Origin: Pleurotus ostreatus/Saccharomyces cerevisiae fusant
Taxonomy: Eukaryota; Opisthokonta
Reading direction: 5' to 3'
DNA length: 64,000 nt
NCBI GenBank assembly: GCA_024196135.1
Contig: JAMQCK010000005.1
Span: 62,001 to 126,000, forward strand
Every line of letters begins with the position of its first letter. Positions within the stretch are counted from its first letter, which is position 1. The notes beneath the pieces were generated by a model. It ran no database searches. It was given only the letters and a program-made list of their open reading frames with translations, and was not told where the DNA came from. The position numbers and the translations under genes were made by a program. This document shows, piece after piece, positions 38,360 to 51,300 of this stretch.

Positions 38360-40962
38360 CTAATAACACCTCCCCAGTGAACTCCACGGGCGTGCTGTAG
38401 TACCCCAAGCTGTCAGCCAACAGGGTAGGCGCAACATGCTATAAAGACTTGCCGAAAACCCATCGATGTTGGAGGCCAATGATGGCGTCCGCGAATGCTC
38501 TTCTCTCTCGAAACGCACATCCGCACCTTGCGAAGGTGAGCTGTCGTGATCAGAGCCTGCCTCGAGCGCATCCTCCAGCAAGCCCTTCACTTGGGTGAAC
38601 TCCTCGATGTCCATATCTGCCTCGTCCGACTGCCACGTTGGCAAGGTACCTGGTGGTATCATGCGAGCGCTGAGGTCCACGGCTTCAAACAGGGCATAAA
38701 TTACTGGTAGCCGAGGATGCCATGCCGGTCGTCTGTCCAACAAAGGAGCGAAGCGGGCGATGCGGCGCGCTAGAAAGACAGCAGTTTGGGTAGCCCATAG
38801 AACGCGCGACTTGAAGGCTCGCCAATTACGACCTGGTTCAGGGTAGCGGCTGAGCCAGTTCATGATCTCTGGCGCAAGGGCCAAGCTGAGGTTGCGAGTG
38901 TACACGTTTTCCACGTATCCCTGATGGACTTCCCCGTGCCCGAGGTGAGTGATAATGGTGGAAAGAAGTCGTAAGCAGCGACCAGGATTTACTTCTGTGT
39001 GCTGATTTCTCCGCAGTATATCGCGAGCAACGTAGAAGAGTTGTATGCGGGTGTCTGAAAGCGATGTGAGCTACTTCGCTTTCGTAGAAGGTGTAGAAGC
39101 CAAGACGTACCATGACTAGAAACTTGGCCTGGTATACCGCTGAGAGTGGTGCGCAACGAGTCGTACAAAATCCTAGGCATTCCGTCCGAATCGATGCCGC
39201 AGTCGACCAGACTATTATACACGCGGATGATGTGCTCGACGCGCGTCTCCGACGTGGAAGGAAGCAGCGTATGTAGAACCATCTCCGTCGTTGCCTGGGA
39301 CGCCAACTTCGGGCCCAAAAGCGGAAGCACTGTGCTCGCCAGACCATCCTCAAGGGAATGGAAGTCTGACTTGGCGTTCGAGATGGCGCTCCTGGCGCAC
39401 TGGAGCACATATCTAGCGCTGGCCGCCTTGTCCTGTAAGCTCCAGAGACAGTTCCAGATCCAGTCGCGCAGGTGCGCGTGTTCGAAGTTCAGCTCTATGA
39501 ATCCCAAACAGAGAGCGACGGACGATGGCTGGTCGTGCGCGCGAGCACTTTTGTCGCGACGTCGAGTCCAATCCAGATCAAGTTGCGACCATGCTTGGTT
39601 CGTCGTGTAGGGGGCTACGAAAGTGTCGCCGTAGCGAAATTGCATGGTGGTGACGAAGGTGTGACGGATCCATGCTCCGAAATTGATCGTGAGGAGAGTT
39701 ATCTGCAGGAAAATCCATGCCTGGGCCGACTTGAAGGGCACTTGCGCTGCATTATGCCGCTGCAAATCGCACATGCGGTAGATAAGAAACTGCCCGGCAG
39801 GCAGGATCGTGGTGAGGATGAAGAACGACGCGATGAGGCCAACAAGACCGCTGACGAGACCGGCTACTACGGGTTGCAGATGCCAGAGAAGGTAGATGAT
39901 GCCGACCAGGAAAAGGAACAACGCGGCTTGAAGCAGGACAGGGATGAGGGTGATGATGACGCCGACGTACCAGCGCCGCAACCCATCGTACTTCACTTGG
40001 CGAACAGAGAGGTTTGTGATGTGCGATCGTCCTGCGTCATGGATGTATTCTCTCAGCCATTGCTTTGACACGATGCCCACCAGAGCAGAAGAGAGGCTCA
40101 GAACGAGGCTGTTGAACCACAGACCGTTGATCAAAGCCACGATGTCATTAGGTAGGGAGGGTCGTCCGGTGGAGACAGCTCCTTGAGGCATCGAGGTGTT
40201 CGTTGTGTTCGTAAGGACGACCAGTATCTGTCGCAGGTAATCCACGGCGAGGTCTTCGGGCTGCTCCATCATCCACTTGTACGACTCGATGATGAACGCC
40301 GTGCACACCCCGGAAAAGAGACCAGCCTGTGTGGCCACGATTATCAGTGAACTGCCGGGTACACACGTGGTTGCGTACGCACGAAGACCAATAAGCTATC
40401 GATCTCCTCTCGCGAATCTTGAGACAGCGTGGCGTCATGGTTATTAACCAGTTCGGTGCATTTATCCCAAGCATCTTCACGACCAGTGGGCATGTTGAAG
40501 AACTTCCGACCGCCTATACGCCATTGGGCCTGTGCGGTAAGCTCAGCATTGCGTGCCTGAAAATATAGTGACGACTTACGCCCTGACGGGGAGGGTCACC
40601 ATCATCTTTCGCCATGCTCGGGCGCGCACTTTCTGTGGCCTGGTGGGCGTCAATAATTGATGAGGAAGTAAAGGATATCAATCAACCTTTTCGCCGTGGG
40701 TGTCCTGAAGAAAAGTGCGTCGGAGTAAAATTCGTCAATGTGTGGCGCATTTCCTGATTAGAGTTGAACGCCTTACATCCTGCCCCGGAATATCCTGGTG
40801 AGACTTTGAGAGGGTAAGAGATACGTTTGCTTAGCAGATTCGACGACGTACCATTACCCCCATCCAATGCAGTCCGTGGGAGTGTAAGGTAGAGCGGAAT
40901 GGCGCTTTGCAGACTCGTTTTACTTTGTCACGAAAAGAACGCCCTGAGGTCGGATCCGCCAT
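38360..40962 (-). CDS. D2: DUF6535-type multi-pass membrane protein
   Basis: Second DUF6535 gene, same strand and 315 bp downstream of P2. It starts MADPTSGRSFRDKVKRVCKAPF, which resembles the N-termini of D3 and D4. The signature LLVFAGLFSGVCTAFIIESYKW is formed across an intron near 40325-40385. INGLWFNSLVLSLSSALVGIVS and other hydrophobic stretches (RWYVGVIITLIPVLLQAALFLFLVGIIYLLW is the longest run, ~39890-39980) give 4-5 membrane spans. The soluble half includes FDLDWTRRRD-type and VEHIIRIYNSL motifs, then NLSLALAPEIMNWLSRYPEP. The 3' end is uncertain: the frame runs to a stop at 38360, but a GC-AG intron could extend it to about 38228. Unknown function; see P2 and the other pairs. Confidence 0.75.
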
Positions 40963-41277
40963 GGCAATGATGGAGAGTGATGCGGTGTGCGATGAAGGAC
41001 AAGTACAAGAGAGAAACTCGCGGAAGACGCGTGCCCCCAACGCACGGCGAGATCTTGATGAAATCTGCATGAGAAATCAGTAAGGGATCGGAAAAGCGCC
41101 CACAGACTGACACACTACCCTTACCGGCGACGAGGCAAGATGTCAACGCCAGACGTCCCTTGCAGAAACACACGTAAATGAAGTTCAGACCTTTACTGAA
41201 GGATGATGCATGTGTGCTTGCATAGATATCTAGTCACCTGGTGCATGCATACATACGCTACGAAAAGAAGGGCCCTG

Positions 41278-42615
41278 TCAACGCCAGTCTCGAAGTTGCC
41301 TCTCGAATCTCTTGCGACTGCTAGCCGCTATGAGATCCCTTTCCTCCATCATCGCAATTGCCACCGATTCGATCTGATCGTAAACGCTTTTGACGTACGG
41401 ACCCACGAAGACCTCCAAGGGGTCGACTTGCTCCCACGGTATCTTGCCGTCATAAGATGGATGCGCGGGCGTCAGTCGGAAATATTTATCGTCGAACTCG
41501 GCGCCGTGCTGGGCCTCAAATGCGGACGCGATGGTGTCGCAGCGTTCCGCGAGATGGCGAAGGGTAGCGAGTGTCGCCGACGGCAGCCTAGGCTGGCTCA
41601 AGGACCAGCGAGGGCCATTCTCGCCGACCGTATTGGCTTTTCCTGCTCCGAGACTCAAGCAGTAGGCCATACGACCTGAAGGATAGAGCGATTGCGTTTC
41701 CTCGAGTATGTCGAAGACGGGATTATAGTGATCGTCTCCTGCATCCAAGTAAGTGATTGAAGCATTGCCCTTGCCGGTCGACAGAGGTTTGAAGAACTTG
41801 GACTGGCCCATGGTGGCGCGCACGGCTTCAACGACAGTGCACTGGAAGGCAGGTTCGCCAGGATGCAGATATGTTCGCAGCCTGCGGTGCGTCACGTGCC
41901 CCGAAGCGTCCTCTTCCCTGGTACAGACGAACCTGTATGGAATGAGCTGGGTGAAAGAACGCCAGACGGATCGCACATACGCTTTGCACGGGGCAGAGAT
42001 GTCATCCAGGATTGACATCTCCTTTGATTCGCCAAAGCGGTGGCAAAGTTCTCTCATCACTTTCTCGAGGGAGGTGGCCTTGAAGCTGCCGTCTGATTTG
42101 ATTTGTGTGAATACATGGGTTACGAGGTGCGCGTAGCATTCAATCGCTTCCTCGATGGTGAGGCGTAGTCGTCCGAGAATGAGTGCAATGAACCTGACGT
42201 CGGTCTGAGCCACTTTGTTTCCCCTTGAGAGAGCCACTTACCCGCCTGTACCACTCCCGGCGATGATGTCGAAGTATTCGTACGGCGTGGGCAGACTGGG
42301 AAGCCCCGAACCTTGTTGGACTCGGAGAAAAACCTTGCGAAGTAGCAACAGCTCAGACAGTCCTCGTATGCCGCCGTCATCTGACACAACACGTCAGAGT
42401 CGATCCCGAACTCCTAGTACCCATGCTCACCGAACGTCAAAAGCCGGATTCCAGGGCCTGGTACAGCGAGCGAGGCGTGAATGTCGTGAAGAGGGGCATC
42501 TGGCACAGGACCTTTGCCAGATTTGAATGATGATGATGTTGGCGAGAGGGCTCGCTAGTACTTCATGAGGATGCGTTGTCAACGCGCCGATAGTGCCACA
42601 ACGTACCGCTGCCAT
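41278..42615 (-). CDS. P2: patatin-like protein lacking the catalytic serine
   Basis: Five exons (42615-42607, 42554-42431, 42380-42242, 42193-41981 and 41932-41278) encode 379 aa. Exon 1 is the nine bases ATG GCA GCG. The core reads GIRLLTFDDGGIRGLSELLL, then FDIIAGSGTGG in place of a GxSxG nucleophile elbow, ALILGRLRLTIEEAIECY, and LDAGDDHYNPVFDILEE with the retained Asp. The C-terminus includes KYFRLTPAHPSYDGKIPWEQ, a block found in all four copies. Family knowledge: patatins are Ser-Asp acyl hydrolases; here the Ser is Gly, so a binding, regulatory or altered role is more likely than lipolysis. Divergent from CDC4 (672 bp between starts). Confidence 0.88.
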
Positions 42616-43287
42616 GCAGTCTGCCAGATTAGTCGGTGTGAAAGGATGCGCCAACAAAGGAAATCATGGAAAAAGGGATAGATCAAGCGAAAAGGAAAGA
42701 ATAGAAGTATATCTCCGCGAACAAAGCAACACTGTTGAGGTGTTGTTGTGGCTGAGATGGATGCTCCGGACAAGCAGTCGAAGTCGGTCGTTTTGGGCCT
42801 GGATCAGTGACGCGACATCGGACCGTCCGACCGGGCTCAGTTGCCAAACTTGGAGTAATCCCCGGTGAGGACCGCGAGTTCAGGATTCTGGAAGGAACGC
42901 ACCGTCCCTGCTTCTGAAGAGCATAGATAGAGTGGTTTGCAAGCAATCAGAGCAATAGGGACGTCTTTCTATAATAGTTTAACTTTCGGGACGAGCGAAC
43001 ATAAGCGACGACAGCGAGACCTTCAGCGCCGCTGGCACGATTGCCCAGGGATTAGTACGCCATCTGCCAGCGTCAAGTGTAGCATGAGTGTGCATATCGA
43101 ATCTTTGCTTGAGCAAGCCGAAGGTCGAACACTGCTGTCGATGTCGGACTCCTTGTCATTAAAGAACAAAGGTTGCCACATAAAGACATCTCTCTCCGGC
43201 CCGCTTTGTTTGTTTGGCTCCACGGCCATCAACATCGAGCTCGCGGCGGCGTACGACTTGGAAGCTACCTTCTCGCCGCCACCAGCA
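42616..43287. promoter_or_regulatory. Divergent intergenic region, P2 / CDC4
   Basis: A 672-bp gap between opposite start codons that must carry the promoters of P2 (-) and CDC4 (+). I see no gene, repeat or recognisable operator; short frames here lack motifs. Confidence 0.4.
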
Positions 43288-46058
43288 ATGAATCCTCCGC
43301 GACCGCACCTTGTGCTGGAGCCCTCTGTCTCGACCACAAGGTGCGTGTTTCGTATCTATTGTCGATGCGGATGCTGACATTACGCGCAGAGTGGTCACGA
43401 CGACAACTACGACCACGACATACGCGCCAATCCCGCTGCCTCCACTACCCGCGCCATCATCTCCCAAAGATCCCAAGAACTACCCTCTCCTCCATGCGAA
43501 GCTCCCCAACTCCCTTAGAAGTTTCCCTTTGGTTTTCCCAGGCGGCGCACGCGCGACTTTCCGCGATGGTGATGTCGGTGACGAGGACATGCAGGACGAC
43601 GAAGAGCTCGCGTCCGGCACGGGGTGGCGCATGCTCCGACGCGATGAGGATCCAAACACGACGCCAGTCGTCGATTTGGCTGAGGCTGTCGAACGCTATG
43701 GCCGAAAACGCTCCCTCGGCACCGAGTCCACGATGGAAGGTGTCGAGATGATCCCCGAGGTCGACGCCGCCACACCTGCTCCGCCGCGCAAGAAAGCGCG
43801 TGCGACGCCGCAGACACAGTCAGGCCAGACGCAGTTCTCTGCCGCCCCGCCATCGCCGCTGCCCTCGCCACGCGGCTCCCCGCCCCCCCCCGACAAGATC
43901 TGGCCATCCGCGCCGCCCTCGGGCGCGTCTTCGCCGCAGCCGCAAGCCCCGCTGCAGCCCGATGCCGCAATGACCACCCTGATTGCGCTCCCCAGCCTTG
44001 TCGCACACTTCAATACCCTCCCGCCAGCCTTGCAATCCCACTTCCTTCTCACCCTCCTTCGGCACTCGCCCTTGCCAGTCCTGCGCACATTGCACTCCGT
44101 GCTCACCCCAACGCTCGCGCGGGACTTCCTCACTATCCTTCCGCCCGAGCTCGTCTCCCACATCCTGAGTTACCTTCCATTCTCGACTCTCGCCCGCGCG
44201 TCACGGGTGTCGAAATCCTGGCGCGCCATCATTGATTCGGACGGGGCGCTGTGGCGTGACCTATTGAAGAGCACAAAGATATGGTTCGGCGGCGAATCCG
44301 AAACTGCGTTCGCCAACTACATCAACGCCAAACGGGCGCTCGAGCCGTGCCCATCAGACGGCCTTCCCCTTCCTCACCCCTACAAACTACTCTTCAAGAG
44401 CCGCCATCTAACCCGGACGCGTTGGGTGAACAACACCGATCCCATGCATATTTCCTTCCCCGCGCACGGCTCGTCCGTCGTGACGTGCCTCCTCTTCTCC
44501 CACGGGCGCATCATCTCCGCCTCCGACGACCACTCCATCCATGTATACTCGCCTCTAACAGGCGAGCTCGACATGGCGCTGGACGGCCACGAAGGCGGCG
44601 TGTGGGCGCTGGCAGCCAGCAAGGACACCTTGGTCAGCGGCTCGACGGATCGCACGGTCCGCATATGGGACCTCAAGACCGGGCGCTGCACCCACGTATT
44701 CGGCGGGCATACGAGCACGGTGCGATGCCTGGCGATCGTGAAGCCGGAGATGGTCGACGTGGAGCACGAGCCGGGTGTCATCACGAGAGAGAAGTGGCCG
44801 AAGAGGCCGCTTATCGTGACCGGTAGTCGGGACCACTCGCTTCGGGTGTGGACGTTGCCCCGGCCAGGCGACCCAGAGTTTAAGTGCTATGGAGACGAAG
44901 CGGACGGTGACTTGCCTGATACTTGCGTACGTGCCCTTTCGATACAACAAGTGCGCGATGCTAATCCTTACCTAGGACGCAGAAGAGAATCCTTACCATC
45001 GCCTACATCTAGAGGGTCACGAGCATGCCGTACGTGCTCTCGCTGCGAGGGGTCGCACCTTGGTATCAGGAAGCTACGACTGCTCCGTGCGCGTCTGGGA
45101 CATCATCACTGGTCAGCAGAAGTGGGTCCTGCAGGGGCATACGCAGAAAGGTGCGTCAGCAGACTCCTGAGCGTGATCTTGTGCTGACTTCGACGCAGTG
45201 TACAGCGTGGTGCTCGATCCCCAGCGCAATATTGCCTGCTCGGGGTCGATGGATGGCACGGTCCGCGTTTGGAACCTCCAGAACGGCCAATGCCAGCACA
45301 CCCTCACCGGCCATACCTCCCTGGTCGGTCTCCTCGGGCTCTCCCCCTCCTACCTTGTATCTGCTGCCGCCGACTCCACCCTCCGCATATGGGACCCCGA
45401 CTCCGGCGCGCTCCAACACACCCTCGCCGCGCACACCGGGGCGATCACCTGCTTCCAGCACGATGAGTTCAAGGTGCTGTCTGGCTCGGACGGCACGCTG
45501 AAGATGTGGAACATCCGCGACGGAACCGTCGTCCGCGACTTGCTAACCGGCATCAGCGGCGTCTGGCAGGTCGTCTTCGAGGGCCGCTGGTGCGTCGCCG
45601 CGAGCAACCGCAACGACGCCACCGTGCTCGACGTCTGGGACTTCGGTGGTCCATCAGACGGGGAGTGGATCGGGGAGCCGCCTGGCGGGATGTACGACCT
45701 CGAGGACGACTGGGGGAGCGACGAGGAGGTCGAGGACGAGCCTGGTCCGCAGCCCACGGAGGGCGACGACGCCATGGAGATGGACGGCCCGACGGGGAGC
45801 GAGGCGGGCTTTGGGGAGGAGGACCAGGACATGGAGCCGGAGGGCGAGGTGGAGAGGAGCACGACGGAGGAGCGGATGTCGGAGGCGGAGAGCATGGACG
45901 TATCGGAGGTCGCGGGGCCGTCGTCGGGAAGGACGACGACTGGGAGGCGGTCGACGAGGACGAGTCGGGCGGCGGGGTCTTCGTCGAAGCCTCCGTCGTC
46001 GAGAGATGATGGGTCAGCACGGCCACGGAGGCATGGGGCGAGCCGCAAGAAGTGGTGA
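43288..46058 (+). CDS. CDC4: Cdc4-type F-box/WD40 protein (SCF substrate receptor)
   Basis: Four exons (43288-43340, 43390-44926, 44976-45150 and 45199-46058) encode 874 aa. After a Pro/Ser-rich N-terminus comes an F-box at about 44137-44240 (LPPELVSHILSYLPFSTLAR, then SKSWRAII). WD40 repeats follow with typical endings: RTVRIWDLKTGRC, HSLRVWTL, CSVRVWDIITGQ, GTVRVWNLQNGQC, STLRIWDPDSG and GTLKMWNIRDG. The C-terminal ~140 residues are very acidic, then basic (ending SRKKW). The F-box binds Skp1 and the propeller binds phospho-degrons; Cdc4 directs cell-cycle inhibitors and other proteins to ubiquitination. Pop1/Fbw7-type naming is possible, since F-box/WD40 paralogues exist. It sits between two patatin-like/DUF6535 pairs, and a relic of its 5' coding part lies at 52950-53110. 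Confidence 0.9.
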
Positions 46059-46760
46059 TGAGCTCCGTGCCGTAGAGCGTCTCGCATTACAGGATATATC
46101 CCTTGACATGGTACAGTCCTTCGACATACTTTTCTGGACCCGCCAGACGCCCGGTCCTCCTCTCCTTCGATTTGACACTCATGCCCCAGTCACGACGTTG
46201 GAATGCCCATATCGACATTTGAAACCCCACCTCGACATTCGCCATTGGAACGTTCGGCTCTTGTACTTAACCTGCATCTATTGTGTATATGTTACCATCG
46301 TCGTCTCTGAATGCATCTTTGTTTCTGTGTAGCTACATTGTCTTGTCTGGCATGTCGTCGGATGATGATGTTGTTTCTGCGTGCTTAGAATTGGCAGACC
46401 TTCGTTCTGCGGACAGACGTGATCTGTTCATCTGTCGTGCCGAAGTTTAGTGCTCGCCATTCGTAACTCGAGTAGCAGCGATGAACTTTCCTGAACCTTG
46501 TGCTTTGACTCCGTTTTGGTTCCGCCGGAGCTCTGTCCTAAATTGGCGACAAAGATTCCGGCTGGCCGGTCCGGCGTCACGTCACTGATTTTGGGGTCAA
46601 ACAACCAAGTTCAACTACTTGCCTCAGGCATTCATCTCAGCTCCAGCAACACCGAGGATAAGTGCTCTGCACGCTGAGGAACGTTCTGCTTTGCTCTCGC
46701 TCGACTGATCTTCTTCTTGTTCATGCGAATCCATCTGAATCTGTAACGATAATTACTTGC
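46059..46760. other. Intergenic region, CDC4 3' flank and P3 promoter
   Basis: No gene seen. The stretch around 46310-46350 and that around 46540-46640 resemble 53100-53130 and 53260-53360 upstream of P4, so this spacer was part of the duplicated block. Confidence 0.6.
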
Positions 46761-48099
46761 ATGGCCGCGGTACGCGCCTCAGCCGTGTCGCTTTGGGCCG
46801 TCACTAACAGCATCGCGTACCAGCGTGCTCTATCTCAGACTTTGTTCTTTGGCTCAAGTTCCAACCCTTCTCGAAGTCCTGTGCTGCAAGATGCGATATT
46901 CGCCTCGCCCGCTGTCCCTGAAACTGGTTTACGACTCTTAGCCCTCGGTCAGTTGTCTTCGATCGGCAATTACAGCGACTACTAACATTAACTGATTACA
47001 GATGACGGGGGTATCCGTGGACTGTCTATGCTATTGCTACTTCGCAAGATCCTCCACAGAATTCAGCAAATATCCTGCCTACAAGCACTCCCTCTCCCTT
47101 GCGAGTATTTCGACATCATAGCCGGAAGTGGCACAGGAGGGTATGGTCATCTTCCTTGTCGGTGGTGAAAATTCTGAGCTATGACTTCAGGCTAATTGCA
47201 ATTCTACTTGGACGCCTCCGACTCTCGATCGAGCACGCTATAGAATGCTACACGCGCATCGTCAATCACGTCTTCGCCCAGTTCAAGCAAGACGGCAGTT
47301 TCAAGACCACTGCTCTCGATAAAGTCCTCAAAGAAATAGCTCATCGCTTTGGAACTGGCGAGAACATGTCCCTTTACGAGTCACGTCCGCCCCCGTGCAA
47401 GACGTATGTGGTACATCTGTGCTATCGGTATCATTACTTACCAACGATAGATTCGTCTGTGCGAGGGAGGGCAACATTCCGGAGAACATGACTCTGCGAA
47501 AGCTGCGATCTTATACGCGTCTTGGGGACGCGGGGGTACAATGCACGCTCGTCGAAGCCGCGCGCGCGACAATGGGTCATCCAGCATTCTTCAAGCCCGT
47601 GTCAGTTCCGATCGGGGACACCGTCGTCACTTTCGTGGATGCGGGCGACGACCATTACAACCCTGTCAACGATCTCCTGTTGGAAGTAGAAGTGCTTTAT
47701 CCCTCTCGCTACATCGCCTATTTCCTTAGTCTCGGTGCTGGAACAGCGGAGACGGTTGGCGACAACCCTTCTCGCTGGCTCGCTCATCAGTCTCGTCTAC
47801 CGCCGCCTCTTCTTACCAAGCTTCGGCGTCTGGCGGATCGCTGTGAGGATACAGCCTCCTCCTTCGAGAGAGAACATGGGGATCTGGACGGCAAGTATTT
47901 CCGTCTGTCACCATCTCACCCTACCTACGATGGCAAAATACGCTGGGAAGAGGAGGGGGCGCTGGACGGCATTGTGTCACCGTACTTCGCCGCCATCCAG
48001 GACCAGATTCGGACGCTGGTTATGTTGATGATGGATGAGAGGGAGTTGATAACATCTCGTAGCTGCGCCTATGAAGGACAATTCCGCGGGTGGCCGTGA
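46761..48099 (+). CDS. P3: patatin-like protein lacking the catalytic serine
   Basis: Five exons (46761-46769, 46824-46947, 47002-47140, 47191-47403 and 47451-48099) encode 377 aa. Exon 1 is ATG GCC GCG only; reading on without splicing would miss the clean acceptor before RALSQTLFFG. Core motifs: GLRLLALDDGGIRGLSMLLL, FDIIAGSGTGG (no nucleophile Ser), ILLGRLRLSIEHAIECY, VDAGDDHYNPVNDLLLE with the conserved Asp, FLSLGAG, and KYFRLSPSHPTYDGKIRWEE. It ends in a basic tail after MMDERELITSR. The D3 gene starts 264 bp downstream on the same strand. Closest by eye to P4, with which it shares a duplicated 5' flank. Confidence 0.9.
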
Positions 48100-48363
48100 A
48101 TGCGGTAGGCTTTCAATATGCTGAAATGAGGATGCACATCATTAATCAATATTCCCGATGTGAGTTCGATTGGAAGTGACTGTTGGGGCTGCATTGCAAG
48201 GTGCTCGAGCAATCGATGCACGCTGGGACAGACAAATGATCGGTCAAACAATCACATCGCGCCGTCCTGTGATCCGGCGACATCTTTCCCACATCAGCAT
48301 CCAACATGCGGTTCAAGCGTGACACAAAAAGCTGGCGTCCTTCTTGTTCGCTACTTCCTCGAC

Positions 48364-51300
48364 ATGGCCCTCCCCAGTTCCTCGAGAGGCTCCCTCTTTG
48401 ATAAGTTTGTTCGGGTCTGTACAGCACCTTTTACCACCACTGGACTTGGACAGCGCTTGACGGATGATCTCGAGGATGTTGGTATATAGAATCCCCCGCA
48501 GGCCTCAGACTGTGCTAATATCTTCCACCATTAGGGCCATATTGGTCGAGATCAGGAGGTAAGTCACACCTACCTACCCAACGTTGTCAATGACCTGAAC
48601 CGGCACTTCAGTCGGCGCCTCATTCGTACAGGCGCCGATGGCGCGACGCGCCAGTGGGCGAGAATCCGACAAGCGCCAGGAGCAGCATGTCCAGGGATGC
48701 ACCCGATCCCGTCCCACCGGTGTGTCTCGGGCTGTCTGGCTTTTTGTGGCACGCATTGATTATTATACGCTATCAGAGGTACTGGAGTGTCAGTGACGAT
48801 TTCCGGAACAGATCAGAAGGAGACGATGAAGCTTGGCAACGCTGTGCGAACGTTGTCGGAAATTTCGACGCCACAGAATGCCAGGTTCAGCGCGAGCAGA
48901 TAGACACGCTTCTCGTCTTCGTGCGTGCACAGTTGATCGAGCGCCTTCCAATTCTGACCCCGTCCACAGGCCGGTCTTTTCTCTGGGGTCGCGACCGCAT
49001 TTATCATGGAAGGGTATAAGTGGATGATAACGCAGCCCGACGATCTCTCCGTGGAATACCTCAGGCAGATACTCGCCCTCTTATCGAATAAGGACGTCCC
49101 CTCGGTCGCGCACTCCAGCGGCCGGCCTGAACTTCCCGACGACATCGTCAACCTAATCAATGGCCTATGGTTCAGCAGTCTGACGTTAAGTCTGTCCTCT
49201 GCGCTCATCGGCATCGTATCCAAGCAATGGCTTCGCGAATACCTGCGTGACGCCGGCCGCGCTCAAAAGACCAACCTCGCCGTCCGCCAAGTCAAGTATC
49301 AGGGCTTGAAGCGATGGTGGGTCGATGCCGTCATCACGTCTATACCCCTTCTGCTTCAAGCTGCGCTCTTCCTGTTCCTCGTCGGCGTCGTATATTTGCT
49401 CTGGCATATTCAGCGGAGAATCGCCCTTGCCATTACTATCATTGGTTCGGCAATCACCCTATTCTTCATTGTCACGACCATCATGCCCGCGGGACAGTAC
49501 ATATTTTGTCGCTGGGGATGGCTGCGTATGCACACAACCAGTCAGGTGCCTTTCAAGTCCGCCCAAGCTTGGCTTTTCCTGCATGTCATCTTGTTCGTCT
49601 TCAACTCCGTAGCCTGGGTCTTCCATACTTTGATGAACGCCGGAACCAAGCACGACCGTTTGTTCGTTCCGCCCTTTCCAACTCATGCTGCGTGGCCTCA
49701 GTTCGACCTTGATTGGACTCAGCGCCGAGACGAGAGCGCGCAATGGAGTGACGAACCCACTTCCGTAGCTTTGTGCCTCGGCTTCATGGAGCTTAACTTC
49801 GAGCATCCCTTCTTGCGCAAATGGATATGGGGATGTCTATGGAGCATGAGGGAAAATTTGATTGATGCGAAGTACGTTCTTCAATGCATCCGACGCATCC
49901 CGAGGGTCAGGTCCACCTTCCCGTCGCCCGACGATGGCCTAGCGCACGAGGTCCTCCCTCTGTCTGACCCAGCAATTGCTCCGCAAATGACCTCCGAGCT
50001 TGTGCTGCATGCCATTCTGGAAGTCAGCGACAGCACGGGTGTCGAGCATCTTATCCGCATATACAACAGCCTTGCACACCGGGGTGCGGAAGTCCCAAGC
50101 ATCGTCTACGAAACTTTGCGGAGTACTCTCGAAGGGGTCCCTGCCGCCTCTTCCTCTACCGGTACGTCACAACGGGTTGTGTGTGGTGAACCTCTTGTGG
50201 CTGACTCCCGCTCTAGAAACGCGAATGCAGTTGTACTATGTGGCGCAGACCATCCTGCGGAAGAGTCAACACAATGAAGTCCTCTGCGGTGCATTCACGA
50301 AGCTAATCACACGCATCACCACCCACCTTAGCCAGGGAGAAACTCAGGAGAATCACACGTACGTAGGTCGCGAGCTCAGCCTGGACATCGCCGTAGACAT
50401 CTCGGAATGGCTCGAGCGATACCCTGAACCGATCGACAATTGGAGAGACTTCAAGACGCGAATCGTGTGGTCTGCGCAGACAGCTTCACTTCTTGCGCGT
50501 CGACTTGCTTCCTTCAAGCCGCTTGATGTTACTGAAAACATCGCGAAGTGGCACCCCCGTTTCCCCTCGGTCTGTGCGTTGATCGACGTGGTCTTCGCCA
50601 AGGCTAGCTTGACTCCGATTGAGACCTGGCCGTCGTGGACACCGTCAGAGAAGTCTGCGATGGAGAACCTCGGGCAGGTAAAGGCTGCACTCGACGCAGC
50701 GCGCGAGGAGACCGTCACTGCGGACGACGAGGCGCCGTTGGGAGCTCCTTTTCCTGCGGCGCGGCCCATGCCCTGGACGATGGGCGTCTCGAGGCAAGGC
50801 GGAAACTCGGTGTGCACTCCCTTTATCGTCTCTCTGGCCCTTTTTTCTGATTACATTGAGAAGAACTCAGCTAGGCCACAGCAGAACGAGGTACATTTCA
50901 ACCAGGACCATGAGCAAAACGAATCTAGCGCATCGGTGAGCTGTCCGCAATCTGTGTAGAGTGATCGCAATACCAATATGTGCCCATCATAGGATGCGTC
51001 CATGCAGGCCTCAGGATCGGACAGTATGGGCCAAGGCGCGCAGGATGCGGGCCAGGTATCATCAACCCAATCCGGGACAACGGCGGTCGAGCAAGACTCC
51101 GAACAGCCTATGGACAACGGCGACTCGAACCAGGCGGCCGCCGACCACACTTCCTACCGAACGGCAGCCAGACAGGACTCGCAGCAAACGGCCGTTAGCC
51201 AGGACTCTGACCAGACCATGGTCAGCTACGCCTCCCGTCGTACGTCGCCGAGTCCCGACTTGAATCGCGGGAAAGCCGGTCAGGACACCACTCGAAAGTC

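Noticed and set aside
46662..46985. 107-aa ORF as the N-terminus of P3
   Set aside because: It reads through two introns. The 9-nt first exon model is shared by all four paralogues and keeps frame.
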